Positions 12,521 to 24,046 of a DNA stretch of 64,000 nt are shown here, piece after piece. The DNA lies in assembly GCF_000003195.3 (NCBI RefSeq), contig NC_012870.2, positions 35,528,741-35,592,740 of the forward strand, read 5' to 3'. Each line of letters starts with the position of its first letter. Positions within the stretch are counted from its first letter, which is position 1. Source of the DNA: Sorghum bicolor (Eukaryota > Streptophyta > Magnoliopsida > Poales > Poaceae). The notes under the pieces are model-generated. The model searched no databases. It was not told the origin of the DNA and was given only the letters and a program-made list of their open reading frames with translations. The position numbers and the translations under genes are program-made.

Positions 12521-13938
12521 TTGTGTTTGTGCTCGTAGATCCCGGTTCTTCACTTGATGGAATCTGGGAGTTGTAAAACTCCTCCATGTTTTGTTTGAAG
12601 TGTACCTATTCATAGAGACAAGGCAGAGATCAAGTGCATGGGCCCTGTTGGTGGAAAACACCAACAGAACCAAAAGTGTATTTTTTCTTCTCTAACCTTA
12701 AGCATAGTGAGCAAGACAAAGTTGATGGATAATAAGATCATGAGTGTAGTATTTGAAAATTTTGTCAGATCAGATGGCTCAACCTAATGGAAAGATAATC
12801 TATCTATATTTATGTTTTGTTTATATCTTCCAAATATTGAATGTGCAACATATTAGCTTATATGTTTAGGAGCGTGGGATCACGAAGGTAGCACTAAGAA
12901 CAAAGATTAAAGGACTAAACATGTTGAATTAATTGAGTTGGTTAATCTGGAGTTATAAATCATACATGTTTGTCTCTTTATTTATGTGAATGCTAGAACC
13001 AAGGAGAAACTTATAAAAGCGATAGTCAAGTACCTTAAGGTGTTACCTTACTTGAAGAGTGACGGTACAGTATCACCTTGTGGAAGCTTTCCTTTCTTAG
13101 CGGTTGTGCATCGTGTTTGTGGCACCCACCATGAATCATCTCTTATGAGCCACGTCTTTCTTGTGCAAATTGTTAAACTTCATGTGTCACTTTCTTCATC
13201 TCCAATGCGAGTTTATCTCAGGACTTCCCAGGTTGATATTGAAAGTTTTCCTGCAGGGGTTAGTCCAACAAAATATCCCCTATCTACTATAGCATACTAT
13301 CGGCTTAAAAATCAACCTAGACACCATGTCTAATTTGATTTAGAAGGACATTTTAACCTAAGCACCATGCTTAATTTAAAACCCCTTGGAAGTAAGATCA
13401 TCATTCCTAAACTAAGCACCATGCTTAATTAAGAGATAAATGAAACTATTCCAAACCTAGACATATACTAAAGCAAATAAAGGTAGCATGAGAGCATTTA
13501 TATTAAGTGGAGATGAAGTAGTGTAATTAGTATTTAACAAATTGAGCATGTCTCAAAGGTAAGGACAACCAACGTAGCAACATGGCAAAAGATGTTTTTT
13601 ATGTAAAGTACTCCCCCAAGCTTGAATTTTACAAAATTCAAGTTTGGATGAATTTAATTCAATGTTGTGTGATGGTTGGTTGGACATACCCTATGCTTGT
13701 CATTCATCCGATCTTCTTGCTCCAATCCTGGAAAGGTTAGTGACAAGAATACCCGAAGGAATATTTCTACAATTATCTTTATATGCTTAATACACAAGGC
13801 AATGTTGCAAATAATTAGAAGTTCATGTTATGATCTGATAAGTGCTTGTTTTAGGACACTAAGCTTGTCCTTGGGAAACCATCAAGTTATGTTGGTGAAG
13901 TGGTTTCCCCTCCAACACCTACCTATATCAAGATCAAC
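12521..13938 (-). other. Non-coding interior of element D
   Basis: About 1.4 kb without a convincing gene. Part of it (about 13000-13930) reappears as the reverse complement at 35725-36480 in element E, confirming family membership. A CTCCCCCAAGCTTGAATTTT segment near 13611 resembles a polypurine tract but no LTR adjoins it. The ORFs at 12986-13333 and 13676-13966 (plus strand) are not kept between copies. Confidence 0.55.
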
Positions 13939-14865
13939 TCAACGAGATCTGCAATATTTATTATAGACATATGCATCGACAACCACACTTTTAAAGTTTT
14001 TATAAATGAAGAGGGAGAGGGGGTTGGAGATCTCAAATGTGGTAAGGATGGAGAGACAAATTGATTGGAGAGATGTTTTATATGAGCAAGGACTGGGTGA
14101 GGTATTTATGAAATAACTTCCATGCTCACTGTTGTTTCTCTCATTCTTAAACTCCAAGGATGATTCTTCATGAATGCTTAAAATTCCTCTAGGATTGTCT
14201 CTCAAGTTTGTTTTATCTATCCATTCAATGGTGATAGCACATGGATTTTTAATGCCCTCTAGCCATTGATGTTGCTCTTCTCGATCCTCCTTCTTATGCA
14301 TGGGATGTCTAGAGAGATTCATAGGATTATCGGGAGGTTCAAGAGAAAAAGCATAGTAGAAATTATTAAGCTCAAGGATGGGTTGGATAGCCGAATTATG
14401 GGATTGAAATGTTTGGAAATCGACTATTGAAACTTCCTTTCCTCGTCTGGGAGATGATTCCTTCTCTATTTCTAAGATTTTTCTATGAAGACTAGTGCAA
14501 GAAGGATGTCCACAAATGAAGACATACCTTCCTTTACTAATAGATAAAGAAAGAAGGACTCTACCAAAGGTTATATGATTAAGACCAATGTGAAAATATT
14601 TAGGAAAAACATGGTCTTGTAGGGCTAGGTCTAAACCATAATTTATAGAAAGATTAAAAGATTCCCTAGGTGTAGCTAAAAGTGCATTATCTTCTTGATT
14701 AAAAGATAGGACCTCGGCTATAGAAAAGGGTTGGTTTTGACCTATTGCAATCAACTCCGGACACATATCATAATTAGGGGCAGGACGTGTTGACTCCCAT
14801 GGTCTATGGCTGGTCTCCGAAGGTGCAAAGAATTTAATAATAGGTATGGAATTTGAGTTATCCAT
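13939..14865 (-). CDS. Uncharacterised 308-residue ORF at the gag position of element D
   Basis: Starts at the ATG at 14865-14863 (MDNSNSIPIIKFFAPS), 93 bp inside the tRNA-Asp primer site, where gag would normally begin. The frame stays open upstream into the LTR, but that part is an AT-rich hydrophobic run I read as untranslated leader. The first 45 or so residues (SHRPWESTRPAPNYDM, ELIAIGQNQPFS) remind me of the start of some Athila-type gag proteins; this is a recollection, not a search. I do not recognise the remainder: it has no zinc knuckle and no catalytic motif, and includes GRYVFICGHPSCTS and a charged segment HKKEDREEQHQWL. It could be a gag that diverged after a deletion or frame change, or a captured coding piece. 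It is uninterrupted, unlike most ORFs here. Confidence 0.5.
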   Translation of the reverse strand: MDNSNSIPIIKFFAPSETSHRPWESTRPAPNYDMCPELIAIGQNQPFSIAEVLSFNQEDNALLATPRESFNLSINYGLDLALQDHVFPKYFHIGLNHITFGRVLLSLSISKGRYVFICGHPSCTSLHRKILEIEKESSPRRGKEVSIVDFQTFQSHNSAIQPILELNNFYYAFSLEPPDNPMNLSRHPMHKKEDREEQHQWLEGIKNPCAITIEWIDKTNLRDNPRGILSIHEESSLEFKNERNNSEHGSYFINTSPSPCSYKTSLQSICLSILTTFEISNPLSLFIYKNFKSVVVDAYVYNKYCRSR

Positions 14866-14958
14866 AAAGATAAAAATAAAAAGATAAAAGAATAAAAGTA
14901 TAAAAGTATAATACAAGATAATAGCAAGACTCAAAGTTATCTCAGCAAACCGTCTTTC

Positions 14959-14976
14959 TCCCCGGCAACGGCGCCA
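14959..14976 (-). other. tRNA-Asp primer binding site of element D
   Basis: The plus strand reads TCCCCGGCAACGGCGCCA, identical to the 3' end of plant tRNA-Asp including CCA as I remember it. It lies 8 bp from the inner end of the 5' LTR (14985). It fixes the element on the minus strand and supports the Athila assignment. Confidence 0.9.
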
Positions 14977-14984
14977 GAAATGCT

Positions 14985-16369
14985 TGTTGATATTTGGTAA
15001 CGCAATAAGGAAACGATCCGCAAGCGCACGGATATCGGTGAGCATTTCACCCGGGAGGTTATCCAGAGTTATCGTATTTATATTTTTACCACTGGGAGAA
15101 AGGGTGCATCTGACTAACCAAATCTATTGCTACTATCCCTTTAGGCTACAAAGAATGTCTCTCGATGTGAGTGATAAATAGAGAAGACTGCAACCGTAGT
15201 CTCCTTCTAACCTTGGTAAGGATGATCTACTGTTCTAATGGGGAGGCTAATGGAATCTAGACAACACAAAGGATGTTCGACCCGCACCTATAAACCCTAT
15301 CCTTCCTGCTAACGAGATGTGATCTGCAAAGGTAACTCGGAATTGTCACGTTCCTCACTACTACCACGGTCCAGCTAGTCAGGGAATATCTATGAGTACC
15401 CCAGCCTAAACACCACGTTTACGCCAGCAATGATTACTCTAAACTCTACGCGAAGAGATTAAAGTAAACTCATAAACCATAAGAACAATAAAACAAGAAC
15501 TTACTAGAATTTAGAAGTCGAAATACTGAAGAATCCTAGGAGCAAGCTTCGGGTTAGGAGAACTTGATCCCGCAGGTACAAGCTTGGAGTAAACACCGAC
15601 AGGCCGGGCTTCCTCCAATCTACACCTCCACTCTATCTCTCGCAATCAAGTAGAAACTAGAAGATCTATTTCTACCTTACATTGGTTGCTAAGCCTAAAA
15701 CGAAATATTAATTAGAGAAGAGGTTTTCCTTCGAGGGCACCCCTCAGTCTCTATGATAATTTCTTCATGTCTTCTCCAGGGGCCAGGGGCCTTACTTATA
15801 TAGTCCTCCTCCTCTGTGCGTTTTTGGTTCAGCAGGCGATGTGGTACTAAACTTTGCACCCTATCTCATTAAAATGCACATAGGCCTTAATGGACCAAAA
15901 TCTGATTTGGGCCCAATTAATCCCGCAACTCTTTTATGTGGTGTCCTTCTTTTATTAATATCTCTCGATTCCGAACTCCAAATATAACAAATAATATATG
16001 CATTTCGATCAGCTCGACGAGATCTTTGCAATGGTGGACTCCATTATGTGATTGGTGGAAACACCTGGGCGGGCGCCCAAGGGGGGTGGGCGGGCGCCCT
16101 GCCCCCGGGCCCGTTTGCCTTCTCGTTCGTTCCCGTGGCTTCTGGAGTCTTCTAGATGATAGAAAATTGCGCAGTGCGTTGATATCTCTATGTAATCCTG
16201 ACATGTGGGCCTTTCTTCCGTATTTCCAGATAACCCCCTGTAGAAATAGACAAACACCAAAACTCGTGGAATTCTGTCAGATAAAACCCTAAGTCTAGAT
16301 GTTGATTTCATTTGGATCCTTTTCTTTGTTTATTTGATAATTAAATTTGATACTTAAGGACCGTCAACA
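14985..16369 (-). repeat. 5' LTR of element D
   Basis: A 1385-bp LTR matching 7990-9346. Two GGGCGGGCGCCC modules lie at about 16066-16100, separated by a G-rich linker; the 3' LTR has one. A minus-strand TATA-like box is near 15791-15803. GCCTC follows at 16370-16374 as the target duplication. Confidence 0.92.
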
Positions 16370-16440
16370 GCCTCCTCTTCATGTATAGTTATCTTCATTT
16401 TCCATACCTAACTCGGTGCTTCAATCTCCTCTGGATAATT

Positions 16441-18663
16441 CTATTTAAACTCAACGTCTTCTGACCTTACAACTTCTCCTTCATAGTCTGCCCATCCGTC
16501 CTTGATGATCTGCCTCCTCTGGTTGTGGTTGCGTCTCTTTCTGACCTGCTTAGATTCTTCAACAATATAGTTAGGGTCAGTAAAATAACGGCGTACCTTC
16601 TCTGAGGGGAAGTGCATATGGACTTCTCCGGTTCCAATGTAGATAATTGCTTTAACGGTGCTGAGAAACGGTCTTCCAAGGATGATGGGTGGATCATACT
16701 CATCTTCTCCCATGTCAACAACTTGAAAGTCTGTGTAGACAAAGTGATCATCTATTTTGACTGGGACATCAGTTACTGTTCCTTTGACTTCTCGGAATGT
16801 CTGATCTGCCATCTAGAGCTGAATGTATGTTGGTCTTAGTGGCATGGTCCCGAACAAGAGCCGATAGGTGACTGCGGCCATTATGTTGACGCCCGATCCG
16901 GTGTTGCAAATCGTCTTGTAGAAGTTGTATCCATTTATGGAGCAGTAGATGCTTGACATTCCTGGGTCGTCCTTCTTGGTCAAAAACGGTGACTTAAGTT
17001 GATGATCTTGGCCTCCATGGACTACAGTGACCATCTTAGCTGACTCGGTCCACACTTGCTTGTTCCTGTTTCTCCTGTTGGTCCTCTTCCTTGATTTACG
17101 TCTGGATTGATCTTGAATTTGTGTAGTCTTGTTCTTGAGGAAAAATGTCTCCTTCTTCCCTTTGACGTAGAAACTGATCTTGGCAGCACTAGCGTAGATG
17201 ATAGCTCCCGTGGTGTTCAAGAATGGCCTTCCTAGGATGATAGGTGCTCTCACATCATTTCCGGTCTCTACCACTACGAAGTCTGCTGGGGCATACAAGG
17301 TACCAACTCGGACACAAAGGTTCCTCACTATTCCTTTTGGAAAAGTTATCGTCTGATCTGCAAACTGCAAACACATGGTTGTTTCTAGTAAAGGATATGT
17401 AAAGAATTTCTCATAGAGTACCCTGGGTATAATGTTGACACTAGAGCCAAAGTCGCAGAGTGCTTCTGGAACGTCCACCATGCCGATGGAGATCGGGATG
17501 ACGGGGCGTCCTGGATCGCCTCTCTTGACCGGTAGCCGGTCAGTAGAAAATTCAGTGACGGGGTTACTCCAATTACCTGAGTAGTTACGCCTCTGTTGAT
17601 TCCAACCTTGATTTTGTTGAGGACGGTTGTAGTAGTAGTAGTAGTTGTTGTTGTTGATGTAGTTCACATCCTCAAGCATCTCAGGGCAGTGGTTGCCTGA
17701 GTGTCCAGTGTCTCCACACTCCTCACAAGTCATGTGAGAGTCGTAGATGTGCATAACTTCTTTCTTGTCTCCAGCTCTATCGTCGAGCTTCTTCATGAGC
17801 AGGTCTAGCTTTGCAGACAGCATGTCTACCTCCTTCAGCTGATGCATACCTCCACCTCTCTTGCGTGTCTGGGTCCTCTCTTCATTCCAGCTTTGGTTGG
17901 ACGCCATCTTCTCCACAAGAGCTGTGGCTTGTGGTATAGTAAGTGATAAGAATGCTCCTCCAGCTGCAGCATCCATAGTCTCTCGGGCACTGTTGCTGAG
18001 CCCATGATAGAATGTCTGCATCAATAGCCAACTCTCCATTCCATGATGGGGACATTCTAGGATGTAGTCTTGAAAGCGCTCCCATGCTTCTGGAACAGAT
18101 TCATCATTTTGTTGCTGAAAACTTATAATCTTCCCACGGAGAGCATTAGTCTTGCCCATGGGAAAGAACTTAGCCAGGAAGTTTGTTGAGCAGAGTGCCC
18201 ACGTAGTATTCTTCTCCTTTGTAGCGTAGAACCACTGCTTCGCTCTTCCTAATAGTGAGAATGGGAAGAGGCGAAGTAGTATAGCGTCTTTGGAAACTCC
18301 TGCTATGGTGAATGTGTTGCAAATCTCCAGGAAGTGTTGTAAATGAGCACTAGCATCTTCGTGTGCCTTCCCACAGAACTGGTTGGATTGCACCATGTTG
18401 ATAAGTCCAGGCTTGAGCTCAAAGTTGCCATCGATCTCTGCAGCAGGTCCAGTGCGGATGTTGTCCATAGTGGGAGCTGAGAACTCGCGGATCGATTTGT
18501 TCGCCATGGCTTCGAACTCTGAAGACAAGTTCCGGTGATCTTCTTGATTGGATGAAGCTTCTTCGTGAAGTGTTGTTGATCTCTTCTTGAGCTTGGCCCT
18601 CGTCTTCTTGAATAATGCTTCGGGATTGTCAACAAAATTTCCTGGAAGATGTCTTCTATTCAT
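16441..18663 (-). pseudogene. gag plus two tandem protease domains of element C (one nonsense codon)
   Basis: A single minus-strand frame of 740 codons, open except for a TAG at 16815-16813 where the G copy reads CAG. Gag forms the virus-like particle: N-terminal MNRRHLPGNFVDNPEALF, a retrotransposon gag domain (about residues 85-215, with LRLFPFSLLGRAKQWFY) and a zinc knuckle CEECGDTGHSGNHC (about residue 310). Then comes a first retropepsin-like domain (LCDFGSSVNIIP ... IILGRPFLNTT), a strongly basic linker (KSRKRTNRRNRNK), and a second one (CNTGSGVNIMAAV ... IILGRPFLSTVKAIIY). In this copy the second active-site Asp is Asn. No RT or integrase follows. The start is the ATG at 18663, 134 bp inside the primer site. 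Confidence 0.85.
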
Positions 18664-18797
18664 ACATTCCCCTGCATAAGATAAAATAGAAAAATATCGG
18701 GGTAAAACTGTATGAGAGAATAGATAAGCTCAATCATATTAGTGATGCGAATGATAACTCAAAATCTTTTATTCCATTCCTGATTAGTAATCAACCT

Positions 18798-18815
18798 TCC
18801 CCGGCAACGGCGCCA
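18798..18815 (-). other. tRNA-Asp primer binding site of element C
   Basis: TCCCCGGCAACGGCGCCA on the plus strand, a full match to the tRNA-Asp 3' end, 8 bp from the inner end of the 5' LTR at 18824. The same site is present in G (34067-34084). Confidence 0.9.
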
Positions 18816-18823
18816 AAAATGCT

Positions 18824-20478
18824 TGTTGGGTATTCTTAACATCATTACCAAAAGTAGACTAAGTTCTCTAAATCTAGTAACGGTGCCAAAAATGCCAAAC
18901 CTATCCCTCACACCACTTAAGCCAAGTTGTCATCCCCAGCATGATATAAGAGACGCGGTATTGAAATATGCAATTGCTCTTCTAAATAAATAATGAATGG
19001 GACCTGCAAGCGCACAGATTAATACCGATGCAGCATTTTAACCGGGAAGTATTCCAGGTATCGTTATTTATATTTTTACCACTGGGAAGGGATTAGAAAT
19101 CATCACTATTGATTACAGAATAGAATATGTGATTGAGCATCTGTCATTGCATGTATAACTGAGAACATTATATCTAACTCTTCATACAGAGATAAGTGTC
19201 ACATAAAAGATATATGAAATAATAATAGTGACAAGGATAACTAATCTGATCTAGCCACATAATAAATATGATAAGCACCTCAATTAGATACTCTAGAAAG
19301 TCATTAGCATGGTATTAGAACGAACTACAAGAATATTCCCTAAGTTATTCTCAACTATATAGTCTAGCATTATCATAGTTAGTGCAAGCATACTTAGCAA
19401 TCATTGTGAGACAAGACTACGCCCATACATAGTGATATTAACAAGGAATATGAGAAACATAGCAATCACACCCCTGTAATAATGTTGCTCTGCCAGCCCA
19501 ATACACGAGAGGGGGACTATATAAGAATCAATGAAGCGGTCACTATCACGAACCACCCCACGATCTGGCATATTGGGTACAATCGCAGATAAATACGGTA
19601 TAAGCACCACGCCTACACAATATCTATCATTTACCCATGGATCCGATGGATAAACGCTATACGATCCTAAGCATGTATATAGATCCAATCTAACTAAGCC
19701 AAGTGCATAACTATGATAAACTAAGAACAATATAATCTTGAATATAAGCAAATAGAGCAAAGTCATAAGCAATATATTGAAGTAGAACAAAGTCATATTC
19801 ATAATATTGAAGAACAAAGATAATTAGAAAGCAATTAGAAGCACAATTAGAGAATTACCAAGAATCCTCCTGACAGATCCGGAAACCAATCGAAGATTGA
19901 CTCCTTCTAGTTCTAATCCTATGTAGCTATGCTAATCTAGATGTCTAATTGATGTGGTGGCTCTAATCTTGATCAGAGGCTTCTTCTCCCTTGATGGAAC
20001 AATGAATTAGGGTTGAGAGGCTCCCTCCTCCAGGGGCCAGGGGGTCTGGTTTTATAGTCCCTCCAAGTGAATATGGGCCCTTGGATCAAACCGACATAGA
20101 TTGTATGGTTTAGATTCATCCTTTAGGTCGGTGGAGATCTCCCGCAAAGCAGAGTCCTGATTGGACTCAGGGGCAGGGCGGGCGCCCTGACCAACTGGGC
20201 GGGCGCCCAGGGTCAGGCCCCGTTTCGCCTCCGCTTCGGTCTCGTGGCTTCTGGAGTCTTCTAGATGTAAGATAATTGCGCAGCACGTTAATATCTTTAC
20301 GTAATCCCGACATGTGGGCCTTTCTTCCGTATTTCCTGATAACCCCCTGCAGAAATGGACAAACACCAAAACTCGTGGAATTCTGTCAGATAAAACCCTA
20401 AGTCTAGATCTTGATCTCATTTGGATCCTTTTCTTTATTTATTTGATAATTAAATTTGATACTTAAGGACCGTCAACA
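18824..20478 (-). repeat. 5' LTR of element C
   Basis: A 1655-bp LTR beginning TGTTGGGTATTC and ending CCGTCAACA. It carries two GGGCGGGCGCCC modules near 20176-20211 and a minus-strand TATA-like box near 20050-20060. It is close to 4094-5749 and to 34093-35724 in element G. Confidence 0.92.
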
Positions 20479-20483
20479 TCCTT

Positions 20484-20920
20484 TCAGAAATATCTGCCTC
20501 TACCGATGCGATGACATACAACGAATCTCCTGGGAGAATTTCAATCTTGTCACCTACCCATTGAACCAAGCACTGGTGCATTGTAGAGGGGATACAAAAA
20601 TTGGCATGAATCCATTCTCTCCCCAATAGCAAATTGTAGGCACCCTTTCCACTAGTGACAAAGAAAGTCATCGGCAAGATTTTGCTGCCCATGGTCAATT
20701 CAACACATATGGCTCCTTTAACTCGAGACACATTTCCTTCAAAATCTTTCAACATCATATCGGTCTTATTCAAATCCTGATCCCCTTTGCCAAGCTTCCG
20801 ATAGACTACGTATGGCATAATGTTGATAGGAGCTCCACCATCAATAAGTATCTTGGTCATCAGCTGCCCATCAACCCTACCCTTTTGTGGTCAGCGGGCT
20901 TTTCAAAGATAGCAGTCATC
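20484..20920 (-). pseudogene. Protease domain of element A
   Basis: Retropepsin that would cleave the A polyprotein. The active-site segment is ILIDGGAPINIMPYVVY (Asp-Gly-Gly, as usual in the Tat lineage), followed by a flap-like YNLLLGREWIHA and a core ending at VEADISERM, right at the C insertion point (TCCTT, 20479-20483). The continuation into RT lies at 3221-4088. The reading frame upstream is broken near 20880. Confidence 0.8.
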
Positions 20921-21870
20921 GGGTCAAGAGCCAACTGAGCTATCTGATCAGGGAAATCTATTTCCTCATCATCACTAAAAGGTGCAAGGAATTCTATCGG
21001 TAACATAAATACCATATTAACATCTGCCGATGGGCCTTTCCCCCTGGGATCTAACTGCTACCGATTTCCAGACTCAGCAGAATTCTCTTCTCTCCTCAGT
21101 TCTTCTTGTCGCTCTCGCTACAGCCTTCTTTTCTGTGTCCTTGTCAACTCTTCTAGACACCATGGGGGAAGCTGTGTTCTTCGCACTAGTTGATGATGAT
21201 TTTCCCTTGATTTCACACGATAAGTATTAGCATCACTACAAAATATGAACTCATCGGGAGCTCGCGCATCCGCCATCTCCTCAAGTTCCTCTTGGTTTCT
21301 GGGAAAATAACCGACATGTTCACCAAGCCTGTCATGCACACTGAGTCTGCCCCCCAGTCGGTCGTGAACGGATGTCCTTCCTCTAATCGGCCCATCAAAA
21401 CGCCGATTGTGGCCTTGATATCACCAATTTGGTCTATCATGCCGATTATAACCATTGCACACCGGGCAGTCTCTAACGGTTGGTAGCTTGATGTTTTGCT
21501 CCCAACAGTGGATGAAGAACGGGCAATTCCAATGATCTTTATGTTGATTCCACTCTTGTCGGCGTATATCCTCTTCCCAGCGACGATCTTCCTACTGGCG
21601 ACGATACCGATCTTCATGCTGCTGCCATATTTCCTGATGCCTCCTATGAGTAATTACAATGCCAAGCCGAGGAGGCCTCCTTGAGCTAGTGCCTTCCTGG
21701 ATCAAGCCCTTACCCTTGGCGTCATCGGCATTGATCTGGTGCTGAGGATCCACCAATGCGCTCTTTTCAGCTGCTTCTGAAGTTAAGACTTTAGTCTTTC
21801 CCTTAGCATCAAACATATTTGGGGGGAAAGGATGTTCATCAATCTTCATCGGCTTTTGAGCTTTGGAGCT
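20921..21870 (-). pseudogene. gag-protease linker of element A (frameshifted)
   Basis: A degraded low-complexity stretch between the gag zinc knuckle and protease. Arg/His/Gln-rich fragments (HQEIWQQHEDRYRRQ) and an Asp/Gly/Arg-rich segment can be read in at least two frames; the frame used at 21592-21849 differs from that of 21213-21617. The plus-strand ORFs here are shadows. ATCGGC/GCCGAT motifs recur throughout. Confidence 0.6.
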
Positions 21871-23994
21871 ATCGAATTTAATCCTCCCAGACTCTATAGC
21901 CGATTGCAGCTATTGTCTGAACACCTTGCATTCATTTGTACTATGTGACGTTGTATTATGCCACTTGCAATACTTGATCTTCTTCAACTCTTCTGCCGAT
22001 GAAATCACATGATTAGGTGACAATTTAACTTGCCCGTTCTGAAGCAGAAAGTCAAATATCCTATCGGCTTTTGTGATATCAAATGCAAACTTTTCTGGCT
22101 CTTTATGGCCGAAAGGGCAAGACATCGGCTTTTTGTTCTTCAGCCACTCTGCCAAGCCGATGACTGGTTCTTCATCAGAATCTGAGCTTGTTGCCTCATC
22201 GACAAATGACACATTTTTATTCCAAGCTTTCTAGGGTTCAAAATTCTTGATATCCTGATTAGAAATCCTCTGCACCAAATGACTTAAACTTTCAAACTCA
22301 TGAGATGTATACTTGTCTTTGATATGTGGCAACAATCCCTGGAAAGCCAAATCGGCTAGCTGCCGATCGTCTAGGACCAGGCTATAGCACTTGTTTTTGA
22401 CATCCCGTAACCTTTGTACAAAACATTCAACCAATTCATCACTGCATTGCCTTAATCTGACTAAATTGGTAATCTTTTTCTCATGAATTCCAGAAAAGAA
22501 GTATTTATGAAACTGTTTCTCTAGATCGGCCCAAGTAATCACTGAATTTGGAGGTAATGAAATAAACCAAGTGAAGGCCGAACCGGACAAAGATGATGAA
22601 AATAAACGAACTCTTAATTCATCCGTGTTGGCAGCTTCTCCACACTGAATGATGAATCTATTAACATGTTCCATGGTTAACGTGTCATCTTATCCAGAAA
22701 ATTTGGTGAAATCTGGCACCTTGTACTGATTGTGAAGCGGGATCGAGTCATACGCAGGAGGATACAGTGTCCGATAAGAGTAAGTATTGACTTTGGGCTT
22801 TATCCCAAATTGATCCTTCATTACTTCAGCTATTTTATCGGCCCAATAAGCATCGGCATCCTGCCGATGTGCAAGTTGAGGTTCTGGTGCCTGCTGATAA
22901 GCTTCCACGTGTCTCTAATGTGCACGATCTCTCGGGAACATGGCATTGGCCACAGCCTGTTAACCAACGTTCTCCTGAGCAAGATTCATCGGCTGATTTA
23001 CTGGTCCTTGATTCTAAAAACCAAGCTGCATCTGCCCCTGCTGGAATCCCGTAGCCTGATGATTCCGCTGAGCCATTTGCGGAAAGACGAACTGCTCTGT
23101 CCATCCGTTGTTCACATTCATCGGCGTAGGACCTGCCGATGGCTGATAGTTAGGTATCATCATTAGGTTGACATACCCTGTCTGAGTCATAAACCTTTGA
23201 TGCGTCGGCAGTGGATCCGCCGATGCGTTAGGCATCTGGAATACCGGCATCTTAGAATTTCCAGTAAAAGGCCTTGCAGTAGTGGTTGTAGAATACTGGA
23301 GATTCTGAGTCATCGGTGATACTGGGGGTGCCAATGTCATAGGAGCCTTGCCTATCATGTCAGCCACTTAAGATGTCCCAGAACTATTTGCCATAAAGTC
23401 TGGGGGCATACCATATCCCCACCAGTTGGGAGGAACTTGACAATTTTGGAATACAGAACCTGACATTGCCGATGCCAATAGATCTATAGCAAGTTGAACT
23501 TGTCCATCTGATGTTGCTGGATTAGTCCTCATCGGTGTAGATTGCCCATTAGTCATCCCTAATGTGCTTGGAGAAGAAGTAACTTCTATATCTGCAACGG
23601 CTGGAGGAGCCGATGGAGTCGTAACCGATGATGATCCTAGCTGATGATAGGCCGGGCCCACGTAAGATGGTGGTATCTGTCCCTCTTTGAAGGTTCTAGC
23701 CACAGCATTGAAAACTAGATTGGACAGTACACTAGATTGATTGATTAAAGCACGATTAATAGCATTGTCCACCATCTCTTGCAATTTACCAGGATTAGCT
23801 TCAAAAGTGATTTGCCGAGGCATCGGCAATGCTTCCTTTTGGATCACCTCACCGCTCCTATTGACACTGAAGGATTTCAAACATAGCTACTTGTATTCCT
23901 CCATAGCTTTTACCATAGCTTGCTTCCGCTCATCTCTGATATTGGCTTCAGTTACGGGGATGATGTTATCCGTATCGAAATCAGTATTTGACAT
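21871..23994 (-). pseudogene. gag of element A (several nonsense codons)
   Basis: One minus-strand frame can be followed from the ATG at 23994-23992 (MSNTDFDTDN) to about 21900, broken by a TAG at 23889-23887, a TAA near 23370 and further stops near 23014, 22690, 22231 and 21910. A long Pro/Ser/Thr/Gln-rich N-terminal part precedes the retrotransposon gag domain at 22231-22674 (LFSSSLSGSAFTWFISLPP, WADLEKQFHKYFFSG, LRQCSDELVECFVQRLRD). Near the end is a knuckle-like CKWHNTTSHSTNEC, a C-x3-H form seen in Tat elements. It forms the particle shell in intact relatives. It sits directly inside the 5' LTR. Confidence 0.85.
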
Positions 23995-24046
23995 GTTGAT
24001 CTTGACGATGGATCTGAATCTGTCCCACCAGGCGTGCTAAAAGATG

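Larger units (their letters stand above)
7990..16369 (-). mobile_element. Element D: second non-autonomous Athila-type element nested in C
   Basis: LTR-bounded element on the minus strand. The LTRs are 7990-9346 and 14985-16369, and the target duplication GCCTC is at 7985-7989 and 16370-16374. Removing 7990-16374 joins the flanks into sequence matching element G near 31320-31340. It has a perfect tRNA-Asp primer site (14959-14976) and a polypurine tract (9347-9361). The body holds an ORF of unknown function (13939-14865), remnants of two protease domains (11683-12520) and a long spacer. It has no RT or integrase. Element E (35725-40799) is a truncated copy in the other orientation. Confidence 0.92.
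4094..20478 (-). mobile_element. Element C: Athila-type non-autonomous LTR retrotransposon nested in A
   Basis: A complete LTR-bounded element on the minus strand. The LTRs are 4094-5749 (3' LTR) and 18824-20478 (5' LTR). The flanking target duplication TCCTT is at 4089-4093 and 20479-20483. The left end reads TTTTGGG where the other copies read TGTTGGG, a mutated terminus. The primer site matches tRNA-Asp (18798-18815) and the polypurine tract is at 5750-5764. It codes only gag and two protease domains (16441-18663); RT, RNase H and integrase are absent, so it would need enzymes from a partner. The tRNA-Asp primer and gag type point to the Athila lineage. Element D is inserted in it at 7985-7989. 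Confidence 0.93.

Noticed and set aside
13611..13640. Polypurine-like tract inside element D
   Set aside because: No LTR begins beside it; the real tract is at 9347-9361.
14866..15045. Hydrophobic leader of the D ORF that could be read as a signal peptide or membrane segment
   Set aside because: It spans the LTR end and primer site and is AT-rich leader sequence; the ATG at 14865 is the sensible start.
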